From: Parahaliea aestuarii
GTDB taxonomy: Bacteria; Pseudomonadota; Gammaproteobacteria; Pseudomonadales; Halieaceae
Length of the DNA: 64,000 nucleotides
Direction of reading: 5' to 3'
Assembly (NCBI RefSeq): GCF_008064635.1
Contig: NZ_VRYZ01000001.1
Coordinates: 1-64,000 of the forward strand
The position numbers were made by a program, and so were the translations under genes. How positions within the stretch are numbered: position 1 is the first letter of the stretch; every line of letters starts with the position of its first letter. Below are positions 1 through 9,107 of the stretch, in pieces. The notes below the pieces were generated by a model. The model was not told the origin of the DNA. It saw nothing but the letters and a program-made list of their open reading frames with translations, and made no database searches.

Positions 1-57
1 TTCATGCTGCTTCAGAATCGCCAGTATCTGGCTTTCGGTGAATCGAGACTTTTTCAT
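1..57 (-). CDS. IS3-family transposase OrfA, N-terminal fragment (cut by window edge)
   Basis: The first 19 codons read MKKSRFTESQILAILKQHE, the characteristic beginning of the helix-turn-helix OrfA protein of IS3-family elements. This protein binds the IS ends and is normally fused to the DDE catalytic OrfB by programmed -1 frameshifting. The start ATG is the complement of 55-57, with AGAAGGAG about 6 bases upstream. Only the N-terminus is inside the window, so whether the transposase is intact cannot be judged. Confidence 0.8.
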   Translation of the reverse strand, partial: MKKSRFTESQILAILKQHE

Positions 58-127
58 CTATCGCTCCTTCTGCGATCATTGTAGAAGTCTCTACTCAAAA
101 CCTCGATTATTTTTTGGGGGGATTACA
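1..127 (-). mobile_element. IS3-family insertion sequence, left end only (element continues outside the window)
   Basis: Read on the minus strand the element begins at 127 with TGTAATCCCCCC, a TG-starting terminal sequence typical of IS3-family ends. It continues through a short leader with a good ribosome binding site (AGAAGGAG) into a transposase OrfA start at 57. The rest of the element lies upstream of base 1. The boundary at 127/128 is defined by the point where the coding frame of a HigA-like antitoxin on the same strand is lost. The target duplication cannot be checked because the other end is missing. Confidence 0.75.
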
Positions 128-197
128 TCCCCTTTTTGTGCTGCTGGATTTCTTTAATACCATCCAGGATCTCAGCACCGATGTCGCGTTTAGTCAT
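123..197 (-). pseudogene. HigA-like antitoxin, truncated by the IS insertion
   Basis: From the ATG at 195-197 the frame reads MTKRDIGAEI and continues to ...QQHKKG, which matches the start of short HigA/XRE-type antitoxins of the form MTKRN..EE...G......H..G. At 127/128 the IS end begins and the frame stops within it (last codons ATG TAA), leaving 24 residues without the helix-turn-helix DNA-binding domain. The start overlaps the last codons of the upstream toxin remnant (ATGACTAA), the usual toxin-first HigBA arrangement. Family assignment rests on the N-terminal pattern and the context. Confidence 0.65.
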
Positions 198-349
198 GAT
201 TAATTGCCTCAGCGATTTTCTTCAGGATATGACCGGGAATCGTGGCCTGCTCCGATTTACTGTAGATCGCTCTGCAAAGCCCGATGCTCATCATCCGAAA
301 GATAAGCCGGAAGGAGCTTGGTGAAGGCACTGGTTTCGATGATTATCAT
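190..349 (-). pseudogene. RelE/HigB-like toxin with internal deletion
   Basis: The ATG at 347-349 opens MIIIETSAFTKLLPAYLSDD..RALQSDL, the N-terminus of HigB/RelE-type mRNA-cleaving toxins (pattern FIE...F......LSDEEYRALQ). In frame it stops at 257-259 after 30 residues. A second frame just downstream resumes a plausible toxin C-terminus (YSKSEQATIPGHILKK... ending at 190-192). Family members are about 105-115 residues, so some 55-60 internal codons, including the GGxRKxRW core, are gone and the frame has shifted. The toxin should be inactive. The operator upstream is intact. Confidence 0.65.
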
Positions 350-361
350 GGTGCCAACTAA

Positions 362-376
362 TACGGCAATGCCGTA
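362..376. promoter_or_regulatory. Palindromic operator of the decayed HigBA-like module
   Basis: TACGGCA-A-TGCCGTA is a perfect 7+1+7 inverted repeat 13-27 bases upstream of the toxin start. This is where HigA-type antitoxins bind to repress their own operon. The function is inferred from its position and symmetry. Confidence 0.55.
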
Positions 377-638
377 CTTATGCAAGAGACAAAACGGGGC
401 AATGCAATGGTGCAATTTCCTCTGCTCAATCCTGCGAAACTTCCGCTTTGTCGCGAAACCTGCCGATTGGTCGGTGCTTGCCTCGACAGAGCCACTACCA
501 TCGATGCTGGATAGCCTGAGCACAGATTGCCATCGCCAGACGCACGCAGGGCCTGCCTGTTTTCATTCAGCCAAAGGCACAGCCAACACTCATCCGGGAG
601 CGGTAACGAATTTACCTAGCCGAGAGACCTGGCGTGCC
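377..638. other. Intergenic stretch without a supported gene
   Basis: This region separates the decayed toxin-antitoxin remnant from the 3' end of the DUF4340 gene. Reading frames here have no recognisable protein and no clear ribosome binding site. The base composition is lower in G+C than the neighbouring operon, which fits decayed accessory DNA. I see no convincing terminator hairpin. Confidence 0.4.
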
Positions 639-1535
639 TCAGGGGGCATTGCCAGTGAGTCGTGCCCGGTCCAGTTGCAGCAACGCCAGGTACTGCCGCG
701 GGTCGACACTGAAAAACGGCGGATAGCGACTGTCGTGGGCATAGAGTTTGCCATCGAAGGCCAGCAGGTCCAGGCGGTGGTTTTGTCCCTCCTGCCACAG
801 GCGAAAGCTGCGCTGGACGATGCCGTCCTCGGCCAGGCTGCGCTGACTGTCCTCGTCGGCGAGGCCGGTCACCCGGAGTTCCTTCAGCAGTTGCAGCAGG
901 CTGCCCAGTTGCTGGCTGTCGGGCTGGCGTCCGCCGTTCATCTGCCACTGGCCGTCGGTGCCGCGCTCGAGCGCCAGGCCCTGCATTTCGATACGGCTGG
1001 GCGCGGTCTGCAACAGACGGCGATCCAGCCAGGCGTCGGCGCTGACCGGGGCGTCGTGCTGGCTGTAGCGCAGGTTGTAGATGTCGTTGTCGCGGCTGTT
1101 GCGGGCGTAGACCCGGCGATAGGCCGGTGAGCGGCCGAGATAGACGGTCTGCTGCAGGTTGTCGCCGTGGTAGAAGGTCAGGCGCCGGTGGTACTGGTAG
1201 GACGTCACCCGGTAGCGCTGGCGGGCGGCGGCGGAGCTGGCCACCGGGAAACCCTGTGGCTGGCGCGACAGGGTGTCCAGCAGGCGACTGACGCGGGACT
1301 GGTCCGCCGGCAAGTCCTGCAACTCCGGCAGCAGCCAGCGGCCGCGCGACTGGCGCAGTACCACTTCGCCGTCCTGGTCATCACTGATATGGATTTCATC
1401 GATTCGCAGTGCCTCTTCCGGCGCCAGCAAGCGGGCGCGGTGCTCTACCGAACCCTTGCCCTGCCAGTACAGGGCGCCGGTCAGTGTCAGCTGCACCAGC
1501 AGCAGGAACAACAGGCTGGCGACAGTGCGATTCAC
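639..1535 (-). CDS. DUF4340 domain-containing protein of a GldAFG-type ABC operon
   Basis: This 298-residue protein begins at a GTG whose bases overlap the stop of the upstream gene (GTGA), which I prefer to an ATG 45 bases earlier inside that gene. After a single N-terminal membrane segment (about residues 3-23, TVASLLFLLLVQLTLTGALY) the protein is probably periplasmic. It carries the pattern of DUF4340 proteins, which in proteobacteria are encoded directly downstream of GldG-like permease auxiliaries. It is the last of three overlapping genes (ATPase, permease-GldG, this). Its exact role is unknown. An accessory of the exporter is inferred from context. Confidence 0.8.
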   Translation of the reverse strand: MNRTVASLLFLLLVQLTLTGALYWQGKGSVEHRARLLAPEEALRIDEIHISDDQDGEVVLRQSRGRWLLPELQDLPADQSRVSRLLDTLSRQPQGFPVASSAAARQRYRVTSYQYHRRLTFYHGDNLQQTVYLGRSPAYRRVYARNSRDNDIYNLRYSQHDAPVSADAWLDRRLLQTAPSRIEMQGLALERGTDGQWQMNGGRQPDSQQLGSLLQLLKELRVTGLADEDSQRSLAEDGIVQRSFRLWQEGQNHRLDLLAFDGKLYAHDSRYPPFFSVDPRQYLALLQLDRARLTGNAP

Positions 1536-4375
1536 AGCGCCAGCTCCCGCCGCCAGGCGCGCCTGCGCAGGACTCTGCACAACCAGCCGATAGCCGCGAC
1601 CAGTACCAGCCAGGCCAGCGCCAGGGCGTAGTTAAAGTACTCGATGAAGCGCTGGGCGCGGGGTTCCATGGCCGGCAGGGTCTGGTTGTACTGGCCCCGC
1701 GAGCGGATGCTGAGCAGGGTGTCGTCCTGCAGCGCCCAGTCCAGTGTGTTCATGAACAGCTCCAGCGCACCGCTGTACTGGGTGCCGCGGGCGGCCACGC
1801 TGGCGTTGAGCATCTGGTCGTCGAGGAAATCATTGGAGGCGAACACCACCAGCCGGGCCGAGTGGGGAGAGTGCTCCAGCAGCTGCGGTAGCGGTGGTGC
1901 CGCCGCGCCGGGTGCAAGCTCTGCCTCCGGGGTCGGCAGCGCCTGCTCGCTGTACCAGGAGTGGAAGCGGCCGCGCAGCACCGCGCCCACTGCGAAGCTG
2001 CCGCGCTCGGGCCCGGGTTCGAAGTGGGTGCGGCCCCGCTGGTCCACGACGGGGGTAATGTCCGGATCGCGCGACAGCCAGGCCTGGTCTGAGCTGCGCA
2101 ACAGGGTTAAGTGCTTGCGTCCGCGCTGGGGTGTCAGCTGCAGGGGCGAGGCCCAGGCCATGGTGGCCTGGGGCAGGCTGGCGGTGACCGGGTGTTCGCC
2201 GTGCAGGCCCGGGGGGCGCAGATCGAGGAAATAGGGGAAATCCAGCAGGTGTACATCGCGGAACTGCTGGCCGCCGCGCTCGCGGATGACCGGCACCGGG
2301 AAGGGGCTGCTTTGCGGATCCATCACCAGGCTGTTGCCGATGTTCACGCCCTGGAACGCGAGCCAGTCCTGCAGTCCACTGGGCCAGGGCAGCAGGGCCA
2401 TGTCGCCATCGCTGATCTGGGCGGTAAAGGGAGAGGTGGCGAGGATGACAGTGCCGCCGCGCATCAGGAACTGGTCGATGGCGTAGACCGCCCGCGGTGA
2501 CAGTTGGTGCGGTGCCAGTACGGCGAGAATGTCAGCTTCGGGGCTGACATTGCCATCATCCAGCTGCTCCATACGCAGGCTGTAGTCCTCGCCAACCTGG
2601 CGCTCCAGTTGGTTGAATGTGGGGGCGCCGAGGTGATGTTCGGCCATGCGCGCCTGTACCGGCGGCAGCGCCAGGGCGACGGTGCGTGTCATATTGTCGG
2701 CAAAGCGGCGCAGGCCGGCGTCCAGCGTCCTGCCAAATGCCGTCGGGTCGAAGTCGCCTGTGGGCAACTGGATGACCTGGTGCCCGTCTTCCAGTGTGAG
2801 GTGGAAGAAGAATTCACCGCCGTCGCCTACCACGATGGTCATCGGCAGGACGCCGCGCTCTTCCTGCAAGCGGCTGGCGACGGCGCCGTTGTCGGCGGCG
2901 GGGTCCACCCAGCGTACGCTGAGCATGCCGTCGGAGGCGGCGACCCTGCTTTCCAGTTGTGCGCGGATCGAGCCCAGGTAGGTGTCCAGCAGTGGCGGCA
3001 GCAGCGCCTGGTCGGAAACGTAGGCTACCAACTCTACCGGCCGGTCCAGTCCGGCGTAGGGGTCGCCGCCGGCGCGTTGCCGCTGCAGTACATCGCGCAA
3101 CGCGCGGGTCAGGTTGTATTCCGGGTTGCGCAGGCGCACTTCCGCCTGCCGGTTGGCCGCGGTGCGCACTTCCACCAACTGGTTGAAGCCGAGGGTTTCG
3201 AATGCCTCGCCGTAGTTGATGAGAATCTGGAACCAGGCGTTGACCAGGGCCGTCTGGTGGCGATCGGCCACCTGGAAGGGGCGGGCTCGCATGCCATAGC
3301 GGTCAATGGCCTCGCGCTCCAGTTCCGGGTGCTCGGCGGGGTCTATCATCTCCACTTTGATACGCCCGCCGGAGGCGGCGGCGTACTCGGCCATCAGGTC
3401 CTGCAGCCGCGGCACCAGCGGTGCCAGTTGCGGGTGCTGGCGGGGGCTGAAATAGCCCCGCAGCAGCAGCGGCTGCTCCAGGCGGTCGAGTAAGCGCCGG
3501 GTTGCATCGGACAGGGTGTAGCGCTGGTCCCCGGTGGCATCCAGGCGCAGTTGCGGCAGCCGCTCCAGCCACAGGTTCGCCAGCAGGAAGTTGGCCATCA
3601 GCAGGAGGGTCACCGCATGCCAGGTACGGTGGCGCCCGCTGCGGGCGGTGGACCAGCGGCTGCGTTCCAGCAGGTAGACGTTGAGGGTCAGGAACACACC
3701 GCACAGGCATACGTAGTAGTAGAGGTCGCGCAGGTCCAGTACGCCGCGACAGATGCTTTCGAAGCGGGCGCCGCTGCCCAGGGTGCGCAGCCAATGGGCA
3801 GTGCTGTCGTCAAAGAAGGCGGTGAGCAGCGGGCTGCCCAGCAGGTATAGCCCGCCGCACAGGGCCACGGCGCCGAGCAGGGCAACGATGGCATTGCCGG
3901 TGCAGGCGGAGACCAGCAGGCCGGCGGCGAGGTAGGCGGCGCCCAATAGCAGGGTGGCGAGGTAGCCGGCGGCGACAGGCCCGGGGTCGAGGTCGGCGAT
4001 CAGGGCCACGGTGATCGGCAGGGGCAGGGTGGCCAGCAGGGCCAGGGCGAGCAGGGTGAGGACGGCCAGGAATTTGCCCAGCACAAAACGTCCGATACCG
4101 GCCGGCAGTGTCAGCAGATGCTCCAGCGTGCCCTGGCTGCGTTCTTCGCTCCAGGCCCGCATGGTCAGGGCCGGGCACAGGAAGGCCAGCAGCAGGGGCA
4201 TCCACTGGAACAGCGGGCGCAGGTCCGCCACGTTGCGGGCGAAGAAGGACTCCACCCAGAAAAATACGAACAGGCTGACGGCGGCAAAGGTTGCCAGAAA
4301 CAGCCAGGCCACCGGTGAGCCGAAATACTGGCCCAGTTCCCGGGCGGCGACCCGGCGTATTACGCCCTGGCTCAC
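1532..4375 (-). CDS. ABC-2 permease fused to GldG-like auxiliary protein
   Basis: The 947 residues join two proteins that are separate in gliding Bacteroidetes. Residues about 1-245 form a six-helix ABC-2 permease (GldF-like; ends LERSRW). A further membrane helix near 255-275 leads into a long extracytoplasmic GldG/ABC_transp_aux region, with the pattern ...RYTLSDATRRLLDRLEQPLLLRGYFS near residues 280-310. A final helix lies at about 915-935 (YALALAWLVLVAAIGWL), followed by a basic tail. It overlaps the ATPase gene upstream by ATGA and the DUF4340 gene downstream by GTGA, so the three are translationally coupled. The substrate is unknown. In proteobacteria this cassette is not linked to gliding. 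Confidence 0.85.
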   Translation of the reverse strand: MSQGVIRRVAARELGQYFGSPVAWLFLATFAAVSLFVFFWVESFFARNVADLRPLFQWMPLLLAFLCPALTMRAWSEERSQGTLEHLLTLPAGIGRFVLGKFLAVLTLLALALLATLPLPITVALIADLDPGPVAAGYLATLLLGAAYLAAGLLVSACTGNAIVALLGAVALCGGLYLLGSPLLTAFFDDSTAHWLRTLGSGARFESICRGVLDLRDLYYYVCLCGVFLTLNVYLLERSRWSTARSGRHRTWHAVTLLLMANFLLANLWLERLPQLRLDATGDQRYTLSDATRRLLDRLEQPLLLRGYFSPRQHPQLAPLVPRLQDLMAEYAAASGGRIKVEMIDPAEHPELEREAIDRYGMRARPFQVADRHQTALVNAWFQILINYGEAFETLGFNQLVEVRTAANRQAEVRLRNPEYNLTRALRDVLQRQRAGGDPYAGLDRPVELVAYVSDQALLPPLLDTYLGSIRAQLESRVAASDGMLSVRWVDPAADNGAVASRLQEERGVLPMTIVVGDGGEFFFHLTLEDGHQVIQLPTGDFDPTAFGRTLDAGLRRFADNMTRTVALALPPVQARMAEHHLGAPTFNQLERQVGEDYSLRMEQLDDGNVSPEADILAVLAPHQLSPRAVYAIDQFLMRGGTVILATSPFTAQISDGDMALLPWPSGLQDWLAFQGVNIGNSLVMDPQSSPFPVPVIRERGGQQFRDVHLLDFPYFLDLRPPGLHGEHPVTASLPQATMAWASPLQLTPQRGRKHLTLLRSSDQAWLSRDPDITPVVDQRGRTHFEPGPERGSFAVGAVLRGRFHSWYSEQALPTPEAELAPGAAAPPLPQLLEHSPHSARLVVFASNDFLDDQMLNASVAARGTQYSGALELFMNTLDWALQDDTLLSIRSRGQYNQTLPAMEPRAQRFIEYFNYALALAWLVLVAAIGWLCRVLRRRAWRRELAL

Positions 4376-5295
4376 TCCGGCGCCTCGCTGCCGGTGGCTT
4401 CGCGGAATACGGTTTCCAGGTCCTTGCGCTGGGCCTGCAGGGCGACCAGCCCGGCCGCTGTCGCATGCACCGCCTGCGCGACTTCACCGGCCGCCGCGTC
4501 CGGGTCGCTGTCTTCGCGCAGTAGCAGCAGGTACTCGCCGCGATCCGGCTGGCTCTGGATGCCGGCGATCATGGGCAGTGCCTCCAGGGCGTGGCGCAGA
4601 GCTTCACAGGGTGCGCTGACCCGCAGCAGCAGGCTGCAACTGTGGCGCAGGTCTGCCATGCGGGCGTCCAGGGCCAGCAGGCCGCGATCCATGATCAGCA
4701 CCCGCTCGCAGAGGGCGTCGACCTCCTGCAGGATATGGGTGGACAGAATCACCGTGGCGCGCCGCGCCAGGCGCCGGATAAGGTCGCGCATGTGCTGGTT
4801 CTGCTCCGGATCCAGGCCGTTGCCCGGTTCGTCGAGAATCAGCAGTCGCGGCTTGCCGAGCACCGCCTGGGCCACGCCCACCCGCTGCTTCATCCCGCGG
4901 GACAGGGTATTGATGCGGGCCAGGGCGCGGGAGCCGAGGTCGGTGGCCAGCAGCGCCTCGCGCACGGCCTCCCGGCGCCGCGGCAGGCCCTTGCAGGTCG
5001 CTACGTAGTCCAGGTAGTCAACCACCAGCATGTCGGGGTAGAGCGGCAGCGCCTCGGGCAGGTAGCCCAGGCTGCGCTGCACTTCGCGGTAGCTCAGGGC
5101 GTAGTCGCGGCCGTCCATCGTAAGCAGCCCGGCGGTCGGCTCCAGGTAGCCGCTGAGCATTTTCATCACCGTGGACTTGCCGGCGCCGTTGTGGCCGAGC
5201 AGGCCGACGATGCCGTTGTGCTCAATGCGGAAGCTGATCCGGTTGACCGCCGTGGTCGCGCCATAGCGCCGGGTGAGGGACTGGGCTTCGATCAT
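4372..5295 (-). CDS. ABC transporter ATP-binding protein (GldA-like)
   Basis: The 307-residue nucleotide-binding subunit has Walker A GHNGAGKST at 34-42, the signature LSRGMKQRVG near 135 and Walker B LLILDEPGNGLDP near 150-165. It lacks membrane segments. It is the first gene of the operon and its stop overlaps the permease-GldG start by ATGA. Together they should form an ABC-2 exporter or envelope-remodelling complex driven by ATP hydrolysis in the cytoplasm. The C-terminal 80 residues are a regulatory-type extension common in GldA/CcmA-like ATPases. Confidence 0.88.
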   Translation of the reverse strand: MIEAQSLTRRYGATTAVNRISFRIEHNGIVGLLGHNGAGKSTVMKMLSGYLEPTAGLLTMDGRDYALSYREVQRSLGYLPEALPLYPDMLVVDYLDYVATCKGLPRRREAVREALLATDLGSRALARINTLSRGMKQRVGVAQAVLGKPRLLILDEPGNGLDPEQNQHMRDLIRRLARRATVILSTHILQEVDALCERVLIMDRGLLALDARMADLRHSCSLLLRVSAPCEALRHALEALPMIAGIQSQPDRGEYLLLLREDSDPDAAAGEVAQAVHATAAGLVALQAQRKDLETVFREATGSEAPE

Positions 5296-5323
5296 CGCAG
5301 GTGGCCGCGCGGGCGCCGGTGTG

Positions 5324-6682
5324 TCAGCCGGCGCTCCACTCCTCGCGCAGGGTGACGAACTCCTCCGCCGCGGTGGGGTGGATACCGATGGTGCTGTCGA
5401 ACTGGGCCTTGGTGGCGCCGCAGCGCATGGCGATGGCCAGGCCCTGCATGATCTCGCCGGCGTCCGGCCCTACCATGTGGGCGCCCACCACCCGGTCGGA
5501 GGCGTCGTCCACGATCAGCTTCATAAAGGATTTTTCCTCGCGGCCGCTGATGGTGTGCTTCATCGGGCGGAAGGTCGATTTGTACAGGCGCAAGCGGCCA
5601 AAGCGTTCGCGGGCCTCGTCCTCGGTGAAGCCGACGGTGCCGATGTTAGGCTGGCAGAACACCGCGGTGGGGACGAAGTCGTAGTCCACCTGCTGCTCCA
5701 GGTTGCCGAACTGGCGGCGGGCAAAGGACATGCCCTCGGCCAGCGCCACCGGCGTCAGTTCCATGCCGCCAGTCACATCGCCCACTGCAAAGATGCTCGG
5801 CTCGCTGGTGCAGTAGTCTTCATCGACGGCGATGGCGCCGTCTTTGGTCAGGCGCACATCGACGTTTTCCAGACCGAGGTCTTCGAGATGGGGCTTGCGG
5901 CCGGTGGCGTAGAGCACGCAGTCCGCTTGCAGCTGGCTGCCGTCGGTCAGCTCCAGGTGCAGGGCGCCGCCACCGCGTTTGATCGCTACCACGTTGGTTT
6001 CAAAGCGCAGGTCGACGCCGGTCTTGGCGATCTCCTGGGCCGCGTGGGCGCGAATATCGGCATCGAAGCCGCGCAGGAACAGGGGGCCGCGGTAGAGCTG
6101 GGTGACGCGCGCGCCGAGGCCGTTGAAGATGCCGGCGAACTCCACCGCGATATAGCCGCCGCCGACAATGACCAGGCGCTCGGGAAATTCGTCGAGGTCA
6201 AAAACCTCGTTGGAGGTGATGGCGTACTGGTTCCCGGGGAAGTCGGGAATGTGGGGCCAGCCGCCGGTGGCGATGAGAATCTTTTCCGCGCTGTACTGCT
6301 TTCTGCCAACGGCCACGGTGTGGGCGTCGACGATGCGGGCGCGACCGTCGATGGAGGTGACACCGGCGCCTTCCAGCAGCCGTTCATAGATGGCATTGAG
6401 GCGGCTGATTTCGGTCTGCTTGTTGTCGCGCAGAGTGGCCCAGTCGAAGTCCGGCACCTGGCTGTCCCAGCCGAACTCGCGGGCATCCTCGAAAGCCTTG
6501 CTGTATTCAGAGGCGTAGACGTAGAGTTTTTTCGGCACGCAACCGACGTTGACACAGGTGCCGCCCATGTAACGGTCCTCTGCCACGGCCACTTTTGCGC
6601 CAAAACCCGCCGCCATGCGCGCGGCGCGCACACCGCCCGAGCCGGCGCCGATCACAAACAGGTCGTAGTCCTTGGCAGTCAT
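5324..6682 (-). CDS. gor: Glutathione-disulfide reductase
   Basis: The 452-residue cytoplasmic flavoenzyme reduces GSSG with NADPH. FAD site GAGSGG is at 12-17, and the redox-active disulfide CVNVGC is at C43 and C48 within [14 protein letters not shown]. The NADPH site is [10 protein letters not shown], with a downstream [10 protein letters not shown] segment whose arginines favour NADPH over NADH. The C-terminal catalytic His-Glu pair is H435 and E440 (HPTAAEE). Length is normal for the family (about 450). It is transcribed away from the serine hydrolase at 6811 across a 128-base divergent region. Confidence 0.95.
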   Translation of the reverse strand: MTAKDYDLFVIGAGSGGVRAARMAAGFGAKVAVAEDRYMGGTCVNVGCVPKKLYVYASEYSKAFEDAREFGWDSQVPDFDWATLRDNKQTEISRLNAIYERLLEGAGVTSIDGRARIVDAHTVAVGRKQYSAEKILIATGGWPHIPDFPGNQYAITSNEVFDLDEFPERLVIVGGGYIAVEFAGIFNGLGARVTQLYRGPLFLRGFDADIRAHAAQEIAKTGVDLRFETNVVAIKRGGGALHLELTDGSQLQADCVLYATGRKPHLEDLGLENVDVRLTKDGAIAVDEDYCTSEPSIFAVGDVTGGMELTPVALAEGMSFARRQFGNLEQQVDYDFVPTAVFCQPNIGTVGFTEDEARERFGRLRLYKSTFRPMKHTISGREEKSFMKLIVDDASDRVVGAHMVGPDAGEIMQGLAIAMRCGATKAQFDSTIGIHPTAAEEFVTLREEWSAG

Positions 6683-6757
6683 CTCGCTTCTCCCTCGCAG
6701 AGTCCGGGGCGGGCCCGGGGGCAGTGAAAACGCGAAAAAGTGTAACAGTCTTGCGCG

Positions 6758-6786
6758 TTGGGCTGTACCGCGCGCCCCGGTATTAT
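6758..6786 (+). promoter_or_regulatory. Sigma-70-like promoter for the serine hydrolase gene
   Basis: TTGGGC (6758-6763), a 17-base spacer and TATTAT (6781-6786) give a good match to the consensus. Transcription would start near 6793, leaving a short leader with AAGGGGGAG before the GTG start at 6811. Confidence 0.5.
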
Positions 6787-6810
6787 GGGGGCTTTTAAGG
6801 GGGAGCTGCT

Positions 6811-8184
6811 GTGGCGCGCAAATTACTGATCGCGATGGTGGTGCCGGCAGTGGTGCTGGCGCTGGGCTGGGTGGCGGCGCGGCCGGCGCTGCAGGTGGCC
6901 ACCGGCTACACCGCCAAACAACTGTGTTCCGGCCTGAAAGTATCGCGCCTTCCCGAGGAGCTGCTGTGGCAACAGGACGTGCTGCCGCGCATGGCGATGA
7001 TGGGCCCCCTGCGCGAGCTGTTGCGCGCCGGGGTTCGGGTCAGCGACAGCGGTGTCAGCAGTCGCTTGCTCGGCGTTGAAAGCCGGGCGTACTTCGAAAG
7101 CGGCGCGGGCTGTACGCTTCACGGCGAGCCGCAACCGCTGCCAGGGGAAATGTCCGGCAACCGCCTGGTGGCCGTGACGGGGCCCGCCGGCGACGGGGAA
7201 TTGGGTCCGGTGCTGGACCAGGCCTTTGCCGGCCCCGTTGGCCGCAACACCCTGGCGGTGCTGGTGATGCACCGCGGTGTCCTGGTCGCCGAGCGCTACC
7301 GTTCGCCGGTCACGATGATGACGCGCCTGCAGGGCTGGTCGATGAACAAGAGCCTGATGGCCACCTGGATTGGCATGCAGGTAGATCGGGCCGCTCTGTC
7401 ACTGGAGGCCGGTGTCGCCGCAGCCCTGTCCAGGCAGGGTCGCGACGACCTGGCCGCCGCGGTGGATGCAAACCTGAACCTGGGGCACCTCCTGCATATG
7501 GAGAGCGGCCTCGACTTCGAGGAAACCTATGCACCGGGCGACGACGCGACACGGATGCTGTACCGCAGCCCGGCAGCGTGGGCAACGGCACCCGCCACCG
7601 GGCAGGCGTACGCGCCGGGCCAGCAGTTCAGTTACTCCAGCGGCGACACCAACCTGGCGGCGCTGATTTGGCTGCAGTCCCTGAAGGGTGACGATTACCG
7701 CGCCTGGCTGTACCGGGAAATGTCGCAGCCGCTGGAACTGTTCATGGTGGCCGAGGCGGATGCCTCGGGGGTGCAAGTGGCCTCCTCCTATACCTATATG
7801 AGCGGCCGCGACTGGTTGCGTATTGGCCAGCTGTGGCTGAATGCCTGGCACGGACGCAGCGCGCTGCTATCGCAGGCGTGGCAGCGGGCTGCGGTCACCC
7901 CGCGTTCGTCGTCTGCCGATGGCGGTTATGGCCGCGGATTCTGGCTCAACACCGATGGCGTCAGTTTTTCCGATCTGCCACCCTCCCTGTTCTACGCCTC
8001 CGGCAACAGCGGACAGGCGGTGGTGGTGCTGCCCCGGCAGGAACTGGTGGTGGTGCGCCTGGGGCTGACGGCGAACGGGGTGGACAGCGGGCTTGAGGAC
8101 CTGCTCGAAGGGGTGGTGGCCACGATCGCGCCCGGCGCCACGACCGATACAGCAGCGATGGAGAAAGCGCATGCAATTGAGTGA
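6811..8184 (+). CDS. Serine hydrolase of the class C beta-lactamase/esterase fold
   Basis: This 457-residue protein starts with GTG behind AAGGGGGAG. An N-terminal hydrophobic segment ([19 protein letters not shown]) anchors or exports it. The SxxK motif is S177-M-N-K180, the Y-x-S/N counterpart is YSSGD at Y275, and a C-terminal glycine-rich stretch ([13 protein letters not shown]) occupies the KTG position. This layout resembles the 6-aminohexanoate-dimer hydrolase and EstB-like esterases rather than true antibiotic beta-lactamases. The substrate is not evident. Its last 14 bases overlap the MOSC gene, so the two are probably co-transcribed. Confidence 0.8.
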   Translation: MARKLLIAMVVPAVVLALGWVAARPALQVATGYTAKQLCSGLKVSRLPEELLWQQDVLPRMAMMGPLRELLRAGVRVSDSGVSSRLLGVESRAYFESGAGCTLHGEPQPLPGEMSGNRLVAVTGPAGDGELGPVLDQAFAGPVGRNTLAVLVMHRGVLVAERYRSPVTMMTRLQGWSMNKSLMATWIGMQVDRAALSLEAGVAAALSRQGRDDLAAAVDANLNLGHLLHMESGLDFEETYAPGDDATRMLYRSPAAWATAPATGQAYAPGQQFSYSSGDTNLAALIWLQSLKGDDYRAWLYREMSQPLELFMVAEADASGVQVASSYTYMSGRDWLRIGQLWLNAWHGRSALLSQAWQRAAVTPRSSSADGGYGRGFWLNTDGVSFSDLPPSLFYASGNSGQAVVVLPRQELVVVRLGLTANGVDSGLEDLLEGVVATIAPGATTDTAAMEKAHAIE

Positions 8185-8974
8185 GATCAATATCTATCCG
8201 GTGAAATCCTGCGCCGGCATCGCACTGGAGGCGGTACAGCTCGACCGCTTTGGCCCCCGCGGTGACCGGCGCTGGATGGTGGTGGATGAGCAGGGCGGCT
8301 TTCTCAGCCAGCGCCAGCTGCCGGCCATGGCGCTGGTGCGGGTAACCCCGCGCGCTGACGGTGGCCTGCAACTGAGCCGTGGTGACAGCCAGTGCGAAGT
8401 GGACCTGCCGGGCTCGGGTTCGCCGCCGCGTCAGGTAACGGTGTGGTCCGATGCGTTGACCGCGCGCGACGCCGGCGATGCGGCCGCGAACTGGCTGGAA
8501 GGGGTGCTGGGGCGGGCCTGCCGACTGGTCTACATGCCGGACGACTGTGAGCGGCCGGTGGATGGCACCTATGCCCGCCACGGCGAGACGGTGGGTTTTG
8601 CCGACGGCTTTCCCCTGCTGCTGATTTCCGCCGCCTCGCTGGACGAACTGAACCGCCGCCTGCGGGCCGATGGCAATCCAGCGGTACCGATGAACCGCTT
8701 CCGCCCCAATTTTGTCGTCTCGGGGTGCGAGCCCTTTGCCGAGGACAGCTGGCGGCGGATACGCATCGGGGCGCTGGAGTTTGACGTCGCCAAGCCCTGC
8801 GCCCGCTGCGCTATCCCGTCGATAGACCAGGCGAGCGGGCAGCGCGACCCCCATATCAACCGTGCCCTGGCCGCTTTCCGCCGCTTTGATCGCGAGATCC
8901 TGTTCGGCCAGAATTTGCTCTACCGCGACGCCGGCATCGTTCAGGTGGGCGACGCGGTCAGCGTGCTGGAGTGA
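8171..8974 (+). CDS. MOSC-domain protein (molybdenum-cofactor sulfurase C-terminal-like)
   Basis: I start this 267-residue protein at [14 protein letters not shown], inside the end of the upstream gene, because the MOSC N-terminal beta-barrel (MOSC_N) pattern begins there. The MOSC domain follows with NRFRPNFVV and the conserved cysteine motif KPCARCAIPSID near residues 210-220. That motif binds or transfers sulfur in Moco sulfurases and in YcbX/mARC-type enzymes. YcbX-like proteins reduce N-hydroxylated bases with a partner reductase. No ferredoxin domain is present here, so the electron donor is unknown. Confidence 0.88.
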   Translation: MQLSEINIYPVKSCAGIALEAVQLDRFGPRGDRRWMVVDEQGGFLSQRQLPAMALVRVTPRADGGLQLSRGDSQCEVDLPGSGSPPRQVTVWSDALTARDAGDAAANWLEGVLGRACRLVYMPDDCERPVDGTYARHGETVGFADGFPLLLISAASLDELNRRLRADGNPAVPMNRFRPNFVVSGCEPFAEDSWRRIRIGALEFDVAKPCARCAIPSIDQASGQRDPHINRALAAFRRFDREILFGQNLLYRDAGIVQVGDAVSVLE

Positions 8975-9107
8975 GGCGCCGGTGGCTTTTTGTCGGCGCA
9001 GGCTGGGGATTTTTGGCGTTTTCCGGTATGGTGACGCCGCTCAAAAAACAAGCGAACGGCGCAGTGGCTGGCCGGGCGCACTGGTAGGGTAAACACAGGA
9101 CAGCACT

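Noticed and set aside
5273-6727. Long plus-strand frame opposite gor
   Set aside because: It is a mirror of the gor codon pattern, with no recognisable domain and no ribosome binding site.
8975-9107. Hairpin GCGCCG ... CGGCGC after the MOSC gene as a terminator
   Set aside because: The stem is only six pairs with a long loop, and the T-run is inside the loop rather than after the stem.
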